From Flavobacteriaceae bacterium (lineage in GTDB: Bacteria; Bacteroidota; Bacteroidia; Flavobacteriales; Flavobacteriaceae): a stretch of 40,825 nucleotides of DNA. This document shows, in pieces, positions 22,969-32,384 of this stretch. Both the position numbers and the translations under genes were made by a program. Within the stretch, counting starts at the first letter, position 1. Each line of letters starts with the position of its first letter. Under the pieces are notes generated by a model. It was not told the DNA's origin. It made no database searches and saw only the letters and a program-made list of their open reading frames with translations. The stretch lies in assembly GCA_024763245.1 (NCBI GenBank), contig JANTFW010000010.1, positions 1 through 40,825 of the forward strand, in the 5' to 3' direction.

Positions 22969-25470
22969 TTAGAATTGTTGACCGATAATAAAATGAGTTT
23001 GCCAACCCGATTTTTCTGTTGCTCCTGGCAATTTATCAAATCCGTGAGCAAAATCAATTCCTAATAAACCAAATGCAGGCATAAAAATACGAACTCCTGC
23101 TCCGGCAGCACGTTTCAAGAAAAATGGATTAAAATTATCAAATTTATTATATGAATTTCCAGCCTCTAGAAATCCTGTGACATAGATAGATGCCGAGGGT
23201 TTAAGTGTTATAGGATATCTTGCTTCAACGGTAAATTTATTATACATAGTTCCCCCATTAGCACGATCTGAAAGACCTCCATTTTCATAACCACGCAAGC
23301 CTATGGTTTCACTTCCATCAAAACGATATTGTGATAAGCCATCACCTCCAACAATATAGCGTTCAAAAGGAGAATAGCCAATATCTTTATTATAATATCC
23401 AAGAATACCAAATTCGGCATTTGTCATCAGTACTACTTTGTCAAATAAAGGAGTGTACCACTTGGCCTTAAAGGTGGTTTTGTAATACTCTAACCACTTG
23501 TATTTTTCACTATCTTCCATGGTACTGTAATCCTTATCGTTTAAGAGTGAAAAAGGCGGTGTAAATTTAAAACCTAAACTTATATCGGAGCCTTTTGTTG
23601 GGAATATAGGGTTAGGCCCCGCAGAGTTTCTGGCAAGCACCACATTGTACGAAGCATTATTTGAAGCACCATCAGAAAAGGATAGACTAGAAATGGCTCT
23701 GTAGTTACTCAATTCATAGCGTTGAAAACTGATAGATTGGGTAAGTTGGAAATAGTTATCCGGCCATTTTAAACGTTCGCCCAGACCTAATGAGGCTCCC
23801 CAAATATTTAATCCCTGATCCTTATTAACATCATAATTAGAAGTATAACCAAACTGTCTGGAATTATAAACCGAAATAGATAATGATTTTGGTTTTTTAC
23901 CTCCTAACCAAGGTTCTGTAAAGGAAAAACTATACGTACTGTAGAATTTACTTTTTTGCAAACGTAAAGAAAGTGCTTGTCCGTCACCCATTGGCAAGGG
24001 TTTATAGGCCGATTTTTTAAATAAATCTTTAATGGCAAAGTTGTTAAAGGACAAACCTAAAGTTCCAATAAAGGAATTCCCGCCATAACCTCCTTGTAAT
24101 TCTATTTGACTGGAGCCTTTTTCGGCTACTGAATAGGCAATATCGACCGTTTTGTCAATCTGATTGGGTTGAACATCGGGTACAATATTTTCTGCATCAA
24201 AAAAGCCAAGTTGACTAATTTCACGAATAGAACGAATGATATCTTCTTTACTAAACAAATTTCCCGGTTTAGTATATAACTCTCTATATATTACGTGGTC
24301 ATTAGTTCTGGTATTGCCTGAAACACTTACATTTCTAATTGTTGCCGGATCATCTTCGTAAATACGAATCTCTACATCTATGGAATCATTCATTACTTTG
24401 GTTTCAACAGGGGTTACATTGGCAAATAGATATCCTCTGTTAAGATATAGGGACTGTAAATCTTCGGAATCGGGTGTGCCATCGCCACTAACTCTTTCTT
24501 TAAGAACTTTAGAATTATAGACATCGCCTTTTTCTAATCGTAAAAATTTTTGAAGTTGTGTATCCGAATACACCGTATTTCCAATAAAAGCTATATTACC
24601 AAAATAATATTTTTTCCCTTCAGAAAGGCTAATATCCAAATCTATGGTATTATCATCGTTCCAAACAATTTTTTTATCAGTAATAATAGCATCTCTATAG
24701 CCTTTTTCGCTATACACATCTATAATTTTGTTCAAATCATCTTTATAATCGGAGGCTACATATTTAGATCGTTTCCAAAATCTACCAAACTTTTTTTGTT
24801 TGGTATTCTTCATTTTTTTACGTAATTTTTTATCACTCAATTCACTATTTCCAACAATATTAATCTTGTTTATCTTGATACGTTCTCCTTTATCAATATA
24901 TATTAATACATCTACGGTATTAGGTTTTTTACCTTTTCTCGTTTTAATATCGACTGCCGTTTTTAGATAACCGTCTTTTTTATATTTATTTTTATAGAAA
25001 TTTTTGGTCGTAATAATTAAATTTTCCGTAACCATATCACCGGTTTTGATGCTGGCTTCATCAGTTAGTGTTCTCGCCTTTGCTTTTCCCAGATTTGGAA
25101 AAAGAATTTTATCTATTTGCGGTAATTCCGTAATCTCAAACTCTAGATATGCCGTATTGCCATCTAACTTGACCAAAAAAACATCTACCTTACTAAATTG
25201 GTCGGTTTCATAAAGTCTTTTTATTGCGCTTGTCAATTTATCACCGGGTAATTTAATGGAAGCCCCTTTTGTCAATCCGGAATGTACTTTTACAGCTTGC
25301 TCACTAAATTTATGGAGCCCTTTGATTGTAAAATCACCCAAAATATATTCTTTTCCACTTTCAAAAGCGAGGCTATCCTTATTAATTACAGGTGTTTCTT
25401 GTGCATGTACCAAAAATCCGATAAATACTGAAAATAATGCTGTAATAAAAACTTTTTTTATACTACTCAT
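22969..25470 (-). CDS. bamA: Outer-membrane protein assembly factor BamA
   Basis: An 833-residue Omp85 protein that inserts beta-barrels into the outer membrane. A signal peptide (VFITALFSVFIGFLVHAQ) is followed by POTRA repeats (about 40-440; e.g. INKINIVGNSELSDKKLRKKM and ISLSEGKKYYFGNIAFIGN). The C-terminal 16-strand barrel carries the loop-6 motif as GLRGYENGG and ends in HFIIGQQF. The start at 25470 (MSSIKK) places the signal peptide at the N-terminus and overlaps uppS by 8 bases; an ATG at 25500 is possible but adds ten polar residues. It is flanked by uppS and two OmpH chaperones. Confidence 0.95.
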   Translation of the reverse strand: MSSIKKVFITALFSVFIGFLVHAQETPVINKDSLAFESGKEYILGDFTIKGLHKFSEQAVKVHSGLTKGASIKLPGDKLTSAIKRLYETDQFSKVDVFLVKLDGNTAYLEFEITELPQIDKILFPNLGKAKARTLTDEASIKTGDMVTENLIITTKNFYKNKYKKDGYLKTAVDIKTRKGKKPNTVDVLIYIDKGERIKINKINIVGNSELSDKKLRKKMKNTKQKKFGRFWKRSKYVASDYKDDLNKIIDVYSEKGYRDAIITDKKIVWNDDNTIDLDISLSEGKKYYFGNIAFIGNTVYSDTQLQKFLRLEKGDVYNSKVLKERVSGDGTPDSEDLQSLYLNRGYLFANVTPVETKVMNDSIDVEIRIYEDDPATIRNVSVSGNTRTNDHVIYRELYTKPGNLFSKEDIIRSIREISQLGFFDAENIVPDVQPNQIDKTVDIAYSVAEKGSSQIELQGGYGGNSFIGTLGLSFNNFAIKDLFKKSAYKPLPMGDGQALSLRLQKSKFYSTYSFSFTEPWLGGKKPKSLSISVYNSRQFGYTSNYDVNKDQGLNIWGASLGLGERLKWPDNYFQLTQSISFQRYELSNYRAISSLSFSDGASNNASYNVVLARNSAGPNPIFPTKGSDISLGFKFTPPFSLLNDKDYSTMEDSEKYKWLEYYKTTFKAKWYTPLFDKVVLMTNAEFGILGYYNKDIGYSPFERYIVGGDGLSQYRFDGSETIGLRGYENGGLSDRANGGTMYNKFTVEARYPITLKPSASIYVTGFLEAGNSYNKFDNFNPFFLKRAAGAGVRIFMPAFGLLGIDFAHGFDKLPGATEKSGWQTHFIIGQQF

Positions 25471-26209
25471 TGGTTTGAATTTGTTCACTGGTTTTACCAT
25501 ATCGTCGTTCTCTTTGTTGATAGACCTTTATCGCGTTAAAGAAATCTTCTTTTTTAAAATCGGGCCACAGCGTACTGGTAAAATATAATTCGGCATACGC
25601 TATTTGCCATAATAAAAAATTACTGATTCGTTTTTCGCCACTTGTACGTATCAAAAAATCAACGTCAGGCAAAGAAAATGTATATAAATGATTATTTATA
25701 GTTTTTTCGTCAATATTTTCAATTTTAAGTTCATTATTAACAACTTTTTTAGAAATACTTTTGACCGCATTAACGATTTCAACTCTGGAACCGTAACTTA
25801 ATGCCAGATTTAGAATCATTCTAGTGTTGGTTGACGTCTTTAAAATTACTTCATTTAATTCTTTTTGTGCCTTTGTCGGTAAGTTTTTTAAATCGCCAAT
25901 TGCACGTAATTGAATATCATTGTCTTGAAGCGATTTTAATTCCTTTTTTAAGGAGGTTGCTAACAAACTCATCAAGGTATCTACTTCTTTTTTTGGTCGT
26001 GACCAATTTTCCGTAGAAAAAGCAAAAAGAGTCAATACTTTTACGCCTATTTCGGCAGCGGCTTCTATGGTTTCTCTCACAGATTGAACCCCATTTTTAT
26101 GACCAAAAACTCTATATTTTCCTTTCTTTTTTGCCCACCTTCCGTTACCGTCCATAATGACAGCAACATGATTAGGAATCGTATTCTTTGTTAATGGTGT
26201 ACTTTTCAT
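25463..26209 (-). CDS. uppS: Undecaprenyl diphosphate synthase
   Basis: A 248-residue cis-prenyltransferase making the C55 lipid carrier for peptidoglycan and surface polysaccharides. HVAVIMDGNGRWAKKKG holds catalytic D20 and the diphosphate-binding GNGRW. LFAFSTENWSRPKKEV, LNLALSYGSRVEI and DFLIRTSGEKRISNFLLWQIAYAELYF are the remaining conserved regions. Length and motifs are complete. The gene is 1 base from the PorG-like gene upstream and overlaps bamA, so it is central to a tight envelope operon. Confidence 0.97.
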   Translation of the reverse strand: MKSTPLTKNTIPNHVAVIMDGNGRWAKKKGKYRVFGHKNGVQSVRETIEAAAEIGVKVLTLFAFSTENWSRPKKEVDTLMSLLATSLKKELKSLQDNDIQLRAIGDLKNLPTKAQKELNEVILKTSTNTRMILNLALSYGSRVEIVNAVKSISKKVVNNELKIENIDEKTINNHLYTFSLPDVDFLIRTSGEKRISNFLLWQIAYAELYFTSTLWPDFKKEDFFNAIKVYQQRERRYGKTSEQIQTNE

Positions 26210-26210
26210 A

Positions 26211-26894
26211 TCAATATCTTGGACTTACAGCACAGGCAGGTCTTCCAAACGAGTAGGTCAAGGAAACGCCTGTAAAAAAATACCAATCCTTAGTCTTTGG
26301 ATTTCCAAACCTTAAACTGGCTATGTTTTCATTATTATAATCTAAATCATCCTCAAAAGTATAACGAGCTTTTAGCTCTAATCCATAGCTAAAACTTCTC
26401 GTGATTTTAGATTTATATCCAATTCCAAAAGGTATTGAATAGGCTACTTTTCCGGCATAATTATACGATCCATCCGTTTCACTGGTAACGGTATGATAAT
26501 AAAAACCGGAAAATTCAACTAATATATATGGGGTTGACGTGTCGTATGAAGAAGTGATATCAAAATCGAGATAATTAAATTCCAACCCCATAGCAAACTC
26601 ATAAATCGTATTAGAAAAATAGAATCCTCTTTGCTGTCTTACGATATTAGAGGCATTAGCATCATTATCGGCAATAGGAAAAACACTGAGTGTAGTACGT
26701 AAAGACAAGCGTTGATTAAGATTTCTTTTATATAATAAACTACCGCCTACTCTATTAGGAGCAATGAAGGTTTCGTTTCCAATATCTCCACTGTAATTAG
26801 TTCCTCCCACAAAAAAGCCAATCTCATGGAGAAATTGTGCTCTTGAAGACGTGACAAAAAGCAGTCCAATACTAAGTAAAAAATATTTAAACAT
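26211..26894 (-). CDS. DUF6089 / PorG-like outer-membrane beta-barrel
   Basis: A 227-residue exported barrel (signal FLLSIGLLFVTSSRA). It begins QFLHEIGFFVGGTNYSGDIG and has alternating strand patterns typical of small 8-stranded barrels, such as IYEFAMGLEFNYLDFDI and WYFFTGVSLTYSFGR. The N-terminal EIGFFVGGTNYSGDIG pattern and the position directly ahead of uppS-bamA-ompH match DUF6089, the family of PorG. As I recall, PorG of Porphyromonas gingivalis is a component of the type IX secretion system and has the same gene neighbourhood. A T9SS role here is inferred, supported by a T9SS-sorted protein fragment at the right edge. Confidence 0.78.
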   Translation of the reverse strand: MFKYFLLSIGLLFVTSSRAQFLHEIGFFVGGTNYSGDIGNETFIAPNRVGGSLLYKRNLNQRLSLRTTLSVFPIADNDANASNIVRQQRGFYFSNTIYEFAMGLEFNYLDFDITSSYDTSTPYILVEFSGFYYHTVTSETDGSYNYAGKVAYSIPFGIGYKSKITRSFSYGLELKARYTFEDDLDYNNENIASLRFGNPKTKDWYFFTGVSLTYSFGRPACAVSPRY

Positions 26895-26910
26895 ATCTCA
26901 TTTCGGTTTG

Positions 26911-26918
26911 CAAATGTA
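26911..26918 (-). promoter_or_regulatory. -7 element of the porG-like/uppS/bamA/ompH operon
   Basis: The minus strand reads TACATTTG (TAnnTTTG), 16 bases upstream of the first ATG of the operon. No clear TTG lies at the expected -33 position. Confidence 0.6.
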
Positions 26919-27033
26919 TAGAATTCTTTTAGAATCTATGGCATTACTAAAACAAGGCTTTTCCTATTTTATTGCTTTAATAGAAACAGAATCCTCCGAA
27001 GGATAACAAGTAATGGTATAAATTGAGCAATTT

Positions 27034-27065
27034 TTGGGAAATATTAGAACTAAATTGTAAGTTTG
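27034..27065 (+). promoter_or_regulatory. Promoter for prfA-purH
   Basis: TTG (27034-27036, within TTTTTG), a 21-base spacer and TAAGTTTG (27058-27065) precede the ATG at 27086 by 20 bases. It lies inside a longer open frame starting at 27023 and supports the shorter start. Confidence 0.6.
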
Positions 27066-27085
27066 CGGCAAGAATTCAGCCATTT

Positions 27086-28162
27086 ATGTTAGAAAAACTT
27101 CAAATAGTTCGTCAACGCTTCGACGAGGTTTCCGATTTAATTATTCAACCTGATATTATCTCAGACCAAAAACGTTATGTTCAAATCAATAAAGAATATA
27201 AAGATTTGACAAAGGTTTTAAAAAAAGCAGATGAATATGAATCTCTATTACACTCCATTACCGAGGCCAAAGATATTATTAAAAACGAATCGGATCCGGA
27301 AATGCTTGAAATGGCTAAAATGGAACTTAGCGATGCCGAAACGAGAATTCCCATTTTGGAAGAAGAAATAAAAATGATGTTAATTCCTAAAGATCCTGAA
27401 GATGCCAAGAATGTTATGGTAGAGATTCGAGCAGGCACCGGCGGTGACGAAGCCAGTATTTTTGCCGGAGATTTATATAGAATGTACACGAAATTTTGCG
27501 CTTCACAAGGATGGAAAACCGAGCTGGTTGATATGAGTGAGGGAACCTCCGGAGGTTTTAAAGAAGTTATATTTAGCATTAGTGGCAATGATGTGTATGG
27601 GTTGATGAAGTTTGAATCTGGAGTACATCGTGTGCAGCGTGTGCCTCAAACTGAAACTCAGGGTCGTGTACACACTTCTGCCGCAACCGTCATGGTACTG
27701 CCTGAAGCAGAAGAGTTTGATGTTCAGATAAATCCTGCTGATGTACGAATCGATTACTTTTGCGCTTCCGGTCCCGGTGGTCAATCGGTTAACACCACCT
27801 ACTCTGCCGTTCGACTCACACACACTCCTACCGGATTGGTAGCCCAGTGCCAAGATCAAAAATCGCAACATAAGAATAAGGAAAAAGCCTTTAAAGTACT
27901 GCGATCTCGACTCTATGAAAGAGAGTTAGCTAAAAAATTAGAGGCCGATGCCGCGAAACGAAAAACCATGGTGTCTAGTGGCGACCGTTCTGCAAAAATA
28001 AGAACCTATAATTATCCCCAAGGGCGGGTTACCGAACACCGGATTAATCTAACATTATACGATTTAAACAATATCATTAATGGTGATATTTTAAAAATCA
28101 TTACAGAACTTCAATTAGCGGAAAACACCGAAAAATTAAAAGAGTTAGGCGAAATAATTTAA
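27086..28162 (+). CDS. prfA: Peptide chain release factor 1
   Basis: A 358-residue RF1, which ends translation at UAA and UAG. The PxT tripeptide for stop recognition is PQT (187-189) in [20 protein letters not shown], and the catalytic GGQ is at 231-233 in [21 protein letters not shown]. The length equals that of typical RF1 when the ATG at 27086 ([18 protein letters not shown]) is used; the 21-residue upstream extension overlaps the promoter and is not expected. purH follows after 10 bases, so the two are in one operon. Confidence 0.96.
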   Translation: MLEKLQIVRQRFDEVSDLIIQPDIISDQKRYVQINKEYKDLTKVLKKADEYESLLHSITEAKDIIKNESDPEMLEMAKMELSDAETRIPILEEEIKMMLIPKDPEDAKNVMVEIRAGTGGDEASIFAGDLYRMYTKFCASQGWKTELVDMSEGTSGGFKEVIFSISGNDVYGLMKFESGVHRVQRVPQTETQGRVHTSAATVMVLPEAEEFDVQINPADVRIDYFCASGPGGQSVNTTYSAVRLTHTPTGLVAQCQDQKSQHKNKEKAFKVLRSRLYERELAKKLEADAAKRKTMVSSGDRSAKIRTYNYPQGRVTEHRINLTLYDLNNIINGDILKIITELQLAENTEKLKELGEII

Positions 28163-28172
28163 TATGTAACTT

Positions 28173-29705
28173 ATGAATAAAGGGAATAGAATCATCCGGA
28201 AAGCTTTAATTTCAGTATATCATAAAGATGGTTTGGCCCCTTTGATTACACTATTAGACAAACTTAATTGCGAAATTATATCAACCGGTGGCACCGCCAA
28301 ATATATCAAAGATTTAGGCATTGCTGTTACCGAAGTAGCAAGTCTTACCGATTATCCTTCTATTCTAGGTGGTAGAGTAAAAACTTTACATCCTAAAATA
28401 TTCGGAGGAATCCTAAGCCGAAGAGACAACCCAGATGATTTAAAAGAATGTACTCGTTATGCTATCTCTGAAATTGATTTGGTCGTCGTCGATTTATACC
28501 CATTTGAAGATACTGTTGCCGCCAAAGCATCCCATAGTGAAATTATTGAAAAAATAGATATTGGTGGTATTTCATTACTACGAGCTGCCGCCAAGAATTA
28601 CCAAGATGTGCTTTGTGTTTCTCATACCAACCAATTTCAACACATAACAAGACTTATTGCTAAAAACAAAGGACATACCTGTTTAGCAACCCGCAAGGAA
28701 TATGCTGCTAATGCCTTTGCGATTTCCAGCCATTATGATACGCAAATTTTTCATTACTTACATACGGATTTAGATTATCAATTTCGAGAAAGTTTTACCG
28801 ACATGCACGTTTTACGCTATGGAGAAAATCCACATCAAAAAGGCTTTTTCTTTGGCAATCTGAACGATTTGTTTGAAAAATTACACGGCAAGGAACTATC
28901 GTACAATAATTTACTTGATATAGATGCCGCTATTAACCTAATGAACGAGTTTGCAAATGACCCCCCTACTTTTGCAATTTTAAAGCACAATAATGCGTGT
29001 GGTCTGGCACAAAGAGAAACTTTGTTCGAAGCTTATACCGATGCACTGGCCGGTGACCCAATATCTGCTTTTGGTGGTGTTTTAATCTCTAACAAAACCA
29101 TTGATATAAAAACAGCCAAAGCCATTCACAAACTTTTCTGTGAAGTGGTTATCGCCCCTAATTATGAAGCAGAAGCCCTTCGTGTTTTACAACAAAAAAA
29201 GAATCGTATTTTATTAATTCAAAAGCCCATATCATTCCCTAAATATCAATACCGAACAGCCTTAAACGGGGTACTTTATCAAGAAAAAGATTTGATAACC
29301 GATACCGAAAAAATGCTTGAAACCGTAACCGTTCAAAAACCTAAACCTAACGAGCTTGTCGATATGTTATTTGCCTCTAAAATCAGTAAACACACCAAAT
29401 CCAATACAATTGTTCTTGTTAAAAACAAACAACTCATAGCAAGTGGAACGGGACAAACTTCACGAATAGATGCTCTTGAGCAAGCCATTGCCAAAGCCCA
29501 TCATTTTTCCTTTGACATAGCAGGTGCCGTAATGGCTAGTGATGCTTTTTTTCCTTTTCCGGACAGTGTTGAGATCGCGAACAAAGCGGGTATAATGGCA
29601 GTTATTCAACCCGGTGGATCCATTAAAGATCAATTATCTATTGACTATTGCAATACCCATAATATGGCTATGGTCTTTACCAAAACTAGGCACTTTAAGC
29701 ATTAG
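28173..29705 (+). CDS. purH: Bifunctional AICAR transformylase / IMP cyclohydrolase
   Basis: A 510-residue bifunctional enzyme for the last two steps of IMP synthesis. The N-terminal cyclohydrolase (MGS-like) domain (about 8-150) includes ALISVYHKDGL, STGGTAKYIKDLGI, GGRVKTLHPKIFGGIL, DLVVVDLYPFEDTV and IDIGGISLLRAAAKNY. The AICAR transformylase domain (about 200-510) includes LRYGENPHQKGFF, LSYNNLLDIDAA, ILKHNNACGLA, SAFGGVL and ASDAFFPFPDSVEIA. The conserved Lys-His pair of the transformylase is visible in LKHNN. Length is normal, and it follows prfA closely. Confidence 0.97.
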   Translation: MNKGNRIIRKALISVYHKDGLAPLITLLDKLNCEIISTGGTAKYIKDLGIAVTEVASLTDYPSILGGRVKTLHPKIFGGILSRRDNPDDLKECTRYAISEIDLVVVDLYPFEDTVAAKASHSEIIEKIDIGGISLLRAAAKNYQDVLCVSHTNQFQHITRLIAKNKGHTCLATRKEYAANAFAISSHYDTQIFHYLHTDLDYQFRESFTDMHVLRYGENPHQKGFFFGNLNDLFEKLHGKELSYNNLLDIDAAINLMNEFANDPPTFAILKHNNACGLAQRETLFEAYTDALAGDPISAFGGVLISNKTIDIKTAKAIHKLFCEVVIAPNYEAEALRVLQQKKNRILLIQKPISFPKYQYRTALNGVLYQEKDLITDTEKMLETVTVQKPKPNELVDMLFASKISKHTKSNTIVLVKNKQLIASGTGQTSRIDALEQAIAKAHHFSFDIAGAVMASDAFFPFPDSVEIANKAGIMAVIQPGGSIKDQLSIDYCNTHNMAMVFTKTRHFKH

Positions 29706-29757
29706 TTAATTGTCTTACATTTAATGTATTTGATGTAAATTGAATAGTTTTTTTAAC

Positions 29758-29765
29758 TACATTTG
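29758..29765 (+). promoter_or_regulatory. -7 element for mreB
   Basis: TACATTTG matches TAnnTTTG, 38 bases upstream of the mreB ATG and 53 bases after purH ends. A TTG at 29740-29742 is slightly close (15-base spacer). Confidence 0.6.
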
Positions 29766-29803
29766 CGCATTAGAGCATTTTCCAAAATAAATTAAAGATA
29801 GTA

Positions 29804-30829
29804 ATGGGTTTTTTTGACTTTTTAACTGAAGATATAGCCATTGATTTAGGCACAGCCAACACCTTAATTATACACGACGGAAAAGTCGTTGTAGATAGTC
29901 CGTCTATTGTTGCCAGAAATAGAACAACCGGAAAAATAACTGCTATTGGTAAAGAAGCCAATATGATGCAGGGGAAAACACACGAGAATATCAAAACCAT
30001 TTGGCCGCTAAAAGATGGTGTAATTGCCGATTTTGATGCCTCAGAACAGATGATTCGTGAATTTATTAAAAGTATCCCTTCTATCAAAGACAAATTGATT
30101 ACTCCTTCTTTAAGGATGGTGATATGTATCCCTTCCGGTATTACTGAAGTGGAAAAAAGAGCTGTTTATAACTCTGCAGAAAAAATGAAGGGCAAAGAAG
30201 TCCATTTGATCCACGAACCTATGGCAGCAGCAATAGGTATTGGAATTGATATTATGCAACCAAAGGGAAATATGATTATTGATATAGGTGGTGGTACAAC
30301 AGAGATTGCTGTTATTGCTCTTGGTGGGATTGTGGTTGACAAATCAATCAAAGTTGCCGGTAATGTATTTAATAATGATATTTCATATTATCTACGAACT
30401 CAGCACAACTTGTACATTGGTGAACGCACTGCAGAATTGGTGAAAATACAAGTGGGTTCTGCCACAGAAGAACTTGAAAATCCTCCGGAAGACATGTATA
30501 TTCAAGGACGAGATTTATTAAGTGGTAAACCTAAGCAAATTCAAATATCCTACAGAGAAATTGCGAAAGCGCTTGACAAATCAATCGTTAGAATTGAAGA
30601 TGCTGTAATGGAAACTTTATCACAAACTCCTCCCGAATTGGCTGCTGACATTTATAACACCGGTATTTATCTAGCTGGTGGCGGATCTATGTTAAGAGGT
30701 CTTGACAAGCGCTTATCACGCAAAACTGATTTACCGGTTTATGTTGCTGAAGATCCTTTACGCGCGGTAGTTAGGGGAACCGGAATTGCCTTAAAAGAAT
30801 TAGAAAAATATAGAAGTATATTAATCTAG
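29804..30829 (+). CDS. mreB: Rod shape-determining protein MreB
   Basis: A 341-residue bacterial actin that forms membrane-associated filaments guiding lateral wall synthesis. The N-terminal phosphate-1 motif is DLGTANTLI, followed by IWPLKDGVIADFDASEQMI, MVICIPSGITEVEKRA, HEPMAAAIGIGIDI, the phosphate-2 motif IDIGGGTTEIAVI, and the adenosine motif GIYLAGGGSMLRGLDKRL near the C-terminus. Length and motifs are complete. It opens the rod cluster, but a 225-bp gap with an AT-rich hairpin separates it from mreC, so it may be expressed partly on its own. Confidence 0.97.
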   Translation: MGFFDFLTEDIAIDLGTANTLIIHDGKVVVDSPSIVARNRTTGKITAIGKEANMMQGKTHENIKTIWPLKDGVIADFDASEQMIREFIKSIPSIKDKLITPSLRMVICIPSGITEVEKRAVYNSAEKMKGKEVHLIHEPMAAAIGIGIDIMQPKGNMIIDIGGGTTEIAVIALGGIVVDKSIKVAGNVFNNDISYYLRTQHNLYIGERTAELVKIQVGSATEELENPPEDMYIQGRDLLSGKPKQIQISYREIAKALDKSIVRIEDAVMETLSQTPPELAADIYNTGIYLAGGGSMLRGLDKRLSRKTDLPVYVAEDPLRAVVRGTGIALKELEKYRSILI

Positions 30830-30914
30830 GATTTTCCTAAACTTGGTAAAAAGGAACCACAGTGTTTTTTAACCTTAGAACAATGCTGATATAACACTAT
30901 GAAAACATTGATTC

Positions 30915-30946
30915 AAAATTAAATTTTATTTCAAAAATTTAATTTT
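30915..30946. repeat. 13-bp AT-only inverted repeat between mreB and mreC
   Basis: AAAATTAAATTTT (30915-30927) and its exact reverse complement AAAATTTAATTTT (30934-30946) flank a 6-base loop. The repeat lies in the 225-bp gap 30830-31054, which otherwise shows only AT-rich sequence and no clear TAnnTTTG match before mreC. It could be a weak attenuator, an RNA processing or stability hairpin, or chance in AT-rich DNA. Confidence 0.45.
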
Positions 30947-31054
30947 AATATAAACGAATCATTATAAAACAAATATGAAACTATAGTATCTAGTTCAAGT
31001 ATTAAGTAACCGATAAATAAACTTCGATAGTAGTATAGATTAGGGTAAATTATT

Positions 31055-31876
31055 ATGCTTCAACTTATTAAATTTTTCACTAACAATCGCTCTGGAATTT
31101 TGTTTGTATTCCTTGAATTAGTGGCTTTTGGGTTTATCATAAACAGTCACTCTTATCATCATAGCAAATACCTTAATACAGCCAATGCTATAAGTGGAAC
31201 TATTTTGAAAAAATCTCAAAATATCCAAGACTACTTTACACTTAGCTCACAAAACAAAGAACTAATCCGTGAAAATGAATTCCTTAAAAATCAGTTAGAA
31301 AAGAAAATCAATGAATCAACCAATAAGACCGCATCTCCTATCGATAACATCTCAAAATACAACTTTGTAGCTGCTAAAATCATCAGCAATTCCTACTACA
31401 AACGAAATAATATCCTTACGATAGATAAAGGGTCCAAGGATAGTATAAAACCCAATATGGGTGTGATTTTATCTAATGGAATAATAGGTATTACACTTAA
31501 TACTTCCACTCATTTTACAACAGTACTTTCCCTACTAAACAGCCAGACAAGAATTAATGCAAAGATGAAAAAAAGTCACCACTTTGGAAGCTTAGAATGG
31601 AATGGAAATGATTTTAGTCATGTACAACTATTCGATTTACCCATTCAGGCAAAAATTCAAAAAGGAGATACTATTATTAGTGGTGGGAAATCTTTAATTT
31701 TTCCAGAAGGAATTCCCATTGGAATCATTGAATCTTATTCGGTCAGAGACAAAGCCTACCAAAACATCAACATTAAATTATTTGCTGATTTTAGTGCCTT
31801 AAACTATGTATATGTAGTAAAAAATAGACGTAGCGCAGAGCAAATCCAATTAGAACAAGAATCAAATAATGAATAA
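31055..31876 (+). CDS. mreC: Rod shape-determining protein MreC
   Basis: A 273-residue protein with an N-terminal membrane helix (about 13-31, ILFVFLELVAFGFIINS), a short coiled coil (about 60-95, ENEFLKNQLEKKINES) and a beta-rich periplasmic domain containing NILTIDKGSKDSIKPNMGVILSNGIIGIT (outlined) and GDTIISGGKSLIFPEGIPIGII, the characteristic MreC core. MreC links the cytoplasmic MreB filament to PBP2/RodA. It overlaps mreD by 8 bases. Confidence 0.94.
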   Translation: MLQLIKFFTNNRSGILFVFLELVAFGFIINSHSYHHSKYLNTANAISGTILKKSQNIQDYFTLSSQNKELIRENEFLKNQLEKKINESTNKTASPIDNISKYNFVAAKIISNSYYKRNNILTIDKGSKDSIKPNMGVILSNGIIGITLNTSTHFTTVLSLLNSQTRINAKMKKSHHFGSLEWNGNDFSHVQLFDLPIQAKIQKGDTIISGGKSLIFPEGIPIGIIESYSVRDKAYQNINIKLFADFSALNYVYVVKNRRSAEQIQLEQESNNE

Positions 31877-32384
31877 CTCAAGGCTTACATACGGATTCCT
31901 ACTCGTGTTGTTACCTATACTACAGGTAAGCTTGTTTAACAATGTAAATTTAATGGGCTATATTGACCCATACGTCTATATAATTTTTGTTTTTGTTTTT
32001 CCTTTTAACAAAGATAAAACCGGTTTGCTGGTAGGTAGTTTCATTTTAGGTCTTTTTATCGATTTATTAACGAATGATGGGGGCATTCATGCTTTTTCTC
32101 TTGTTTTTATTGCATATATCCGATTTTTCTTATTACGATTACTCTCTGGAAAAAGTACTTTTGAAATTGAAGAAAGTACCATACATACACTCCGTTTCCC
32201 CATTTTATTTATGTGGATTGTAATTCTTACGATCATACATCATTTTCTTGTTTTTACATTAGAACAATTTTCTTTTACTCATTTTGGTCATCTAATATTT
32301 AAAACCGTGGTAAGCACGCTATTAAGTATGGTTTTAATTATATTTGGACTACAATTATTTATGACCAAAAAAAGCCATGCGTAA
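31869..32384 (+). CDS. mreD: Rod shape-determining protein MreD
   Basis: A 171-residue hydrophobic protein with five or six predicted membrane helices and few conserved residues, as usual for MreD. The FPFNKDKTGLLVGSFILGLFIDLL segment and position between mreC and the PBP2 gene (8-base overlaps on both sides) support the call. It is a structural part of the elongasome in the inner membrane. Confidence 0.9.
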   Translation: MNNSRLTYGFLLVLLPILQVSLFNNVNLMGYIDPYVYIIFVFVFPFNKDKTGLLVGSFILGLFIDLLTNDGGIHAFSLVFIAYIRFFLLRLLSGKSTFEIEESTIHTLRFPILFMWIVILTIIHHFLVFTLEQFSFTHFGHLIFKTVVSTLLSMVLIIFGLQLFMTKKSHA

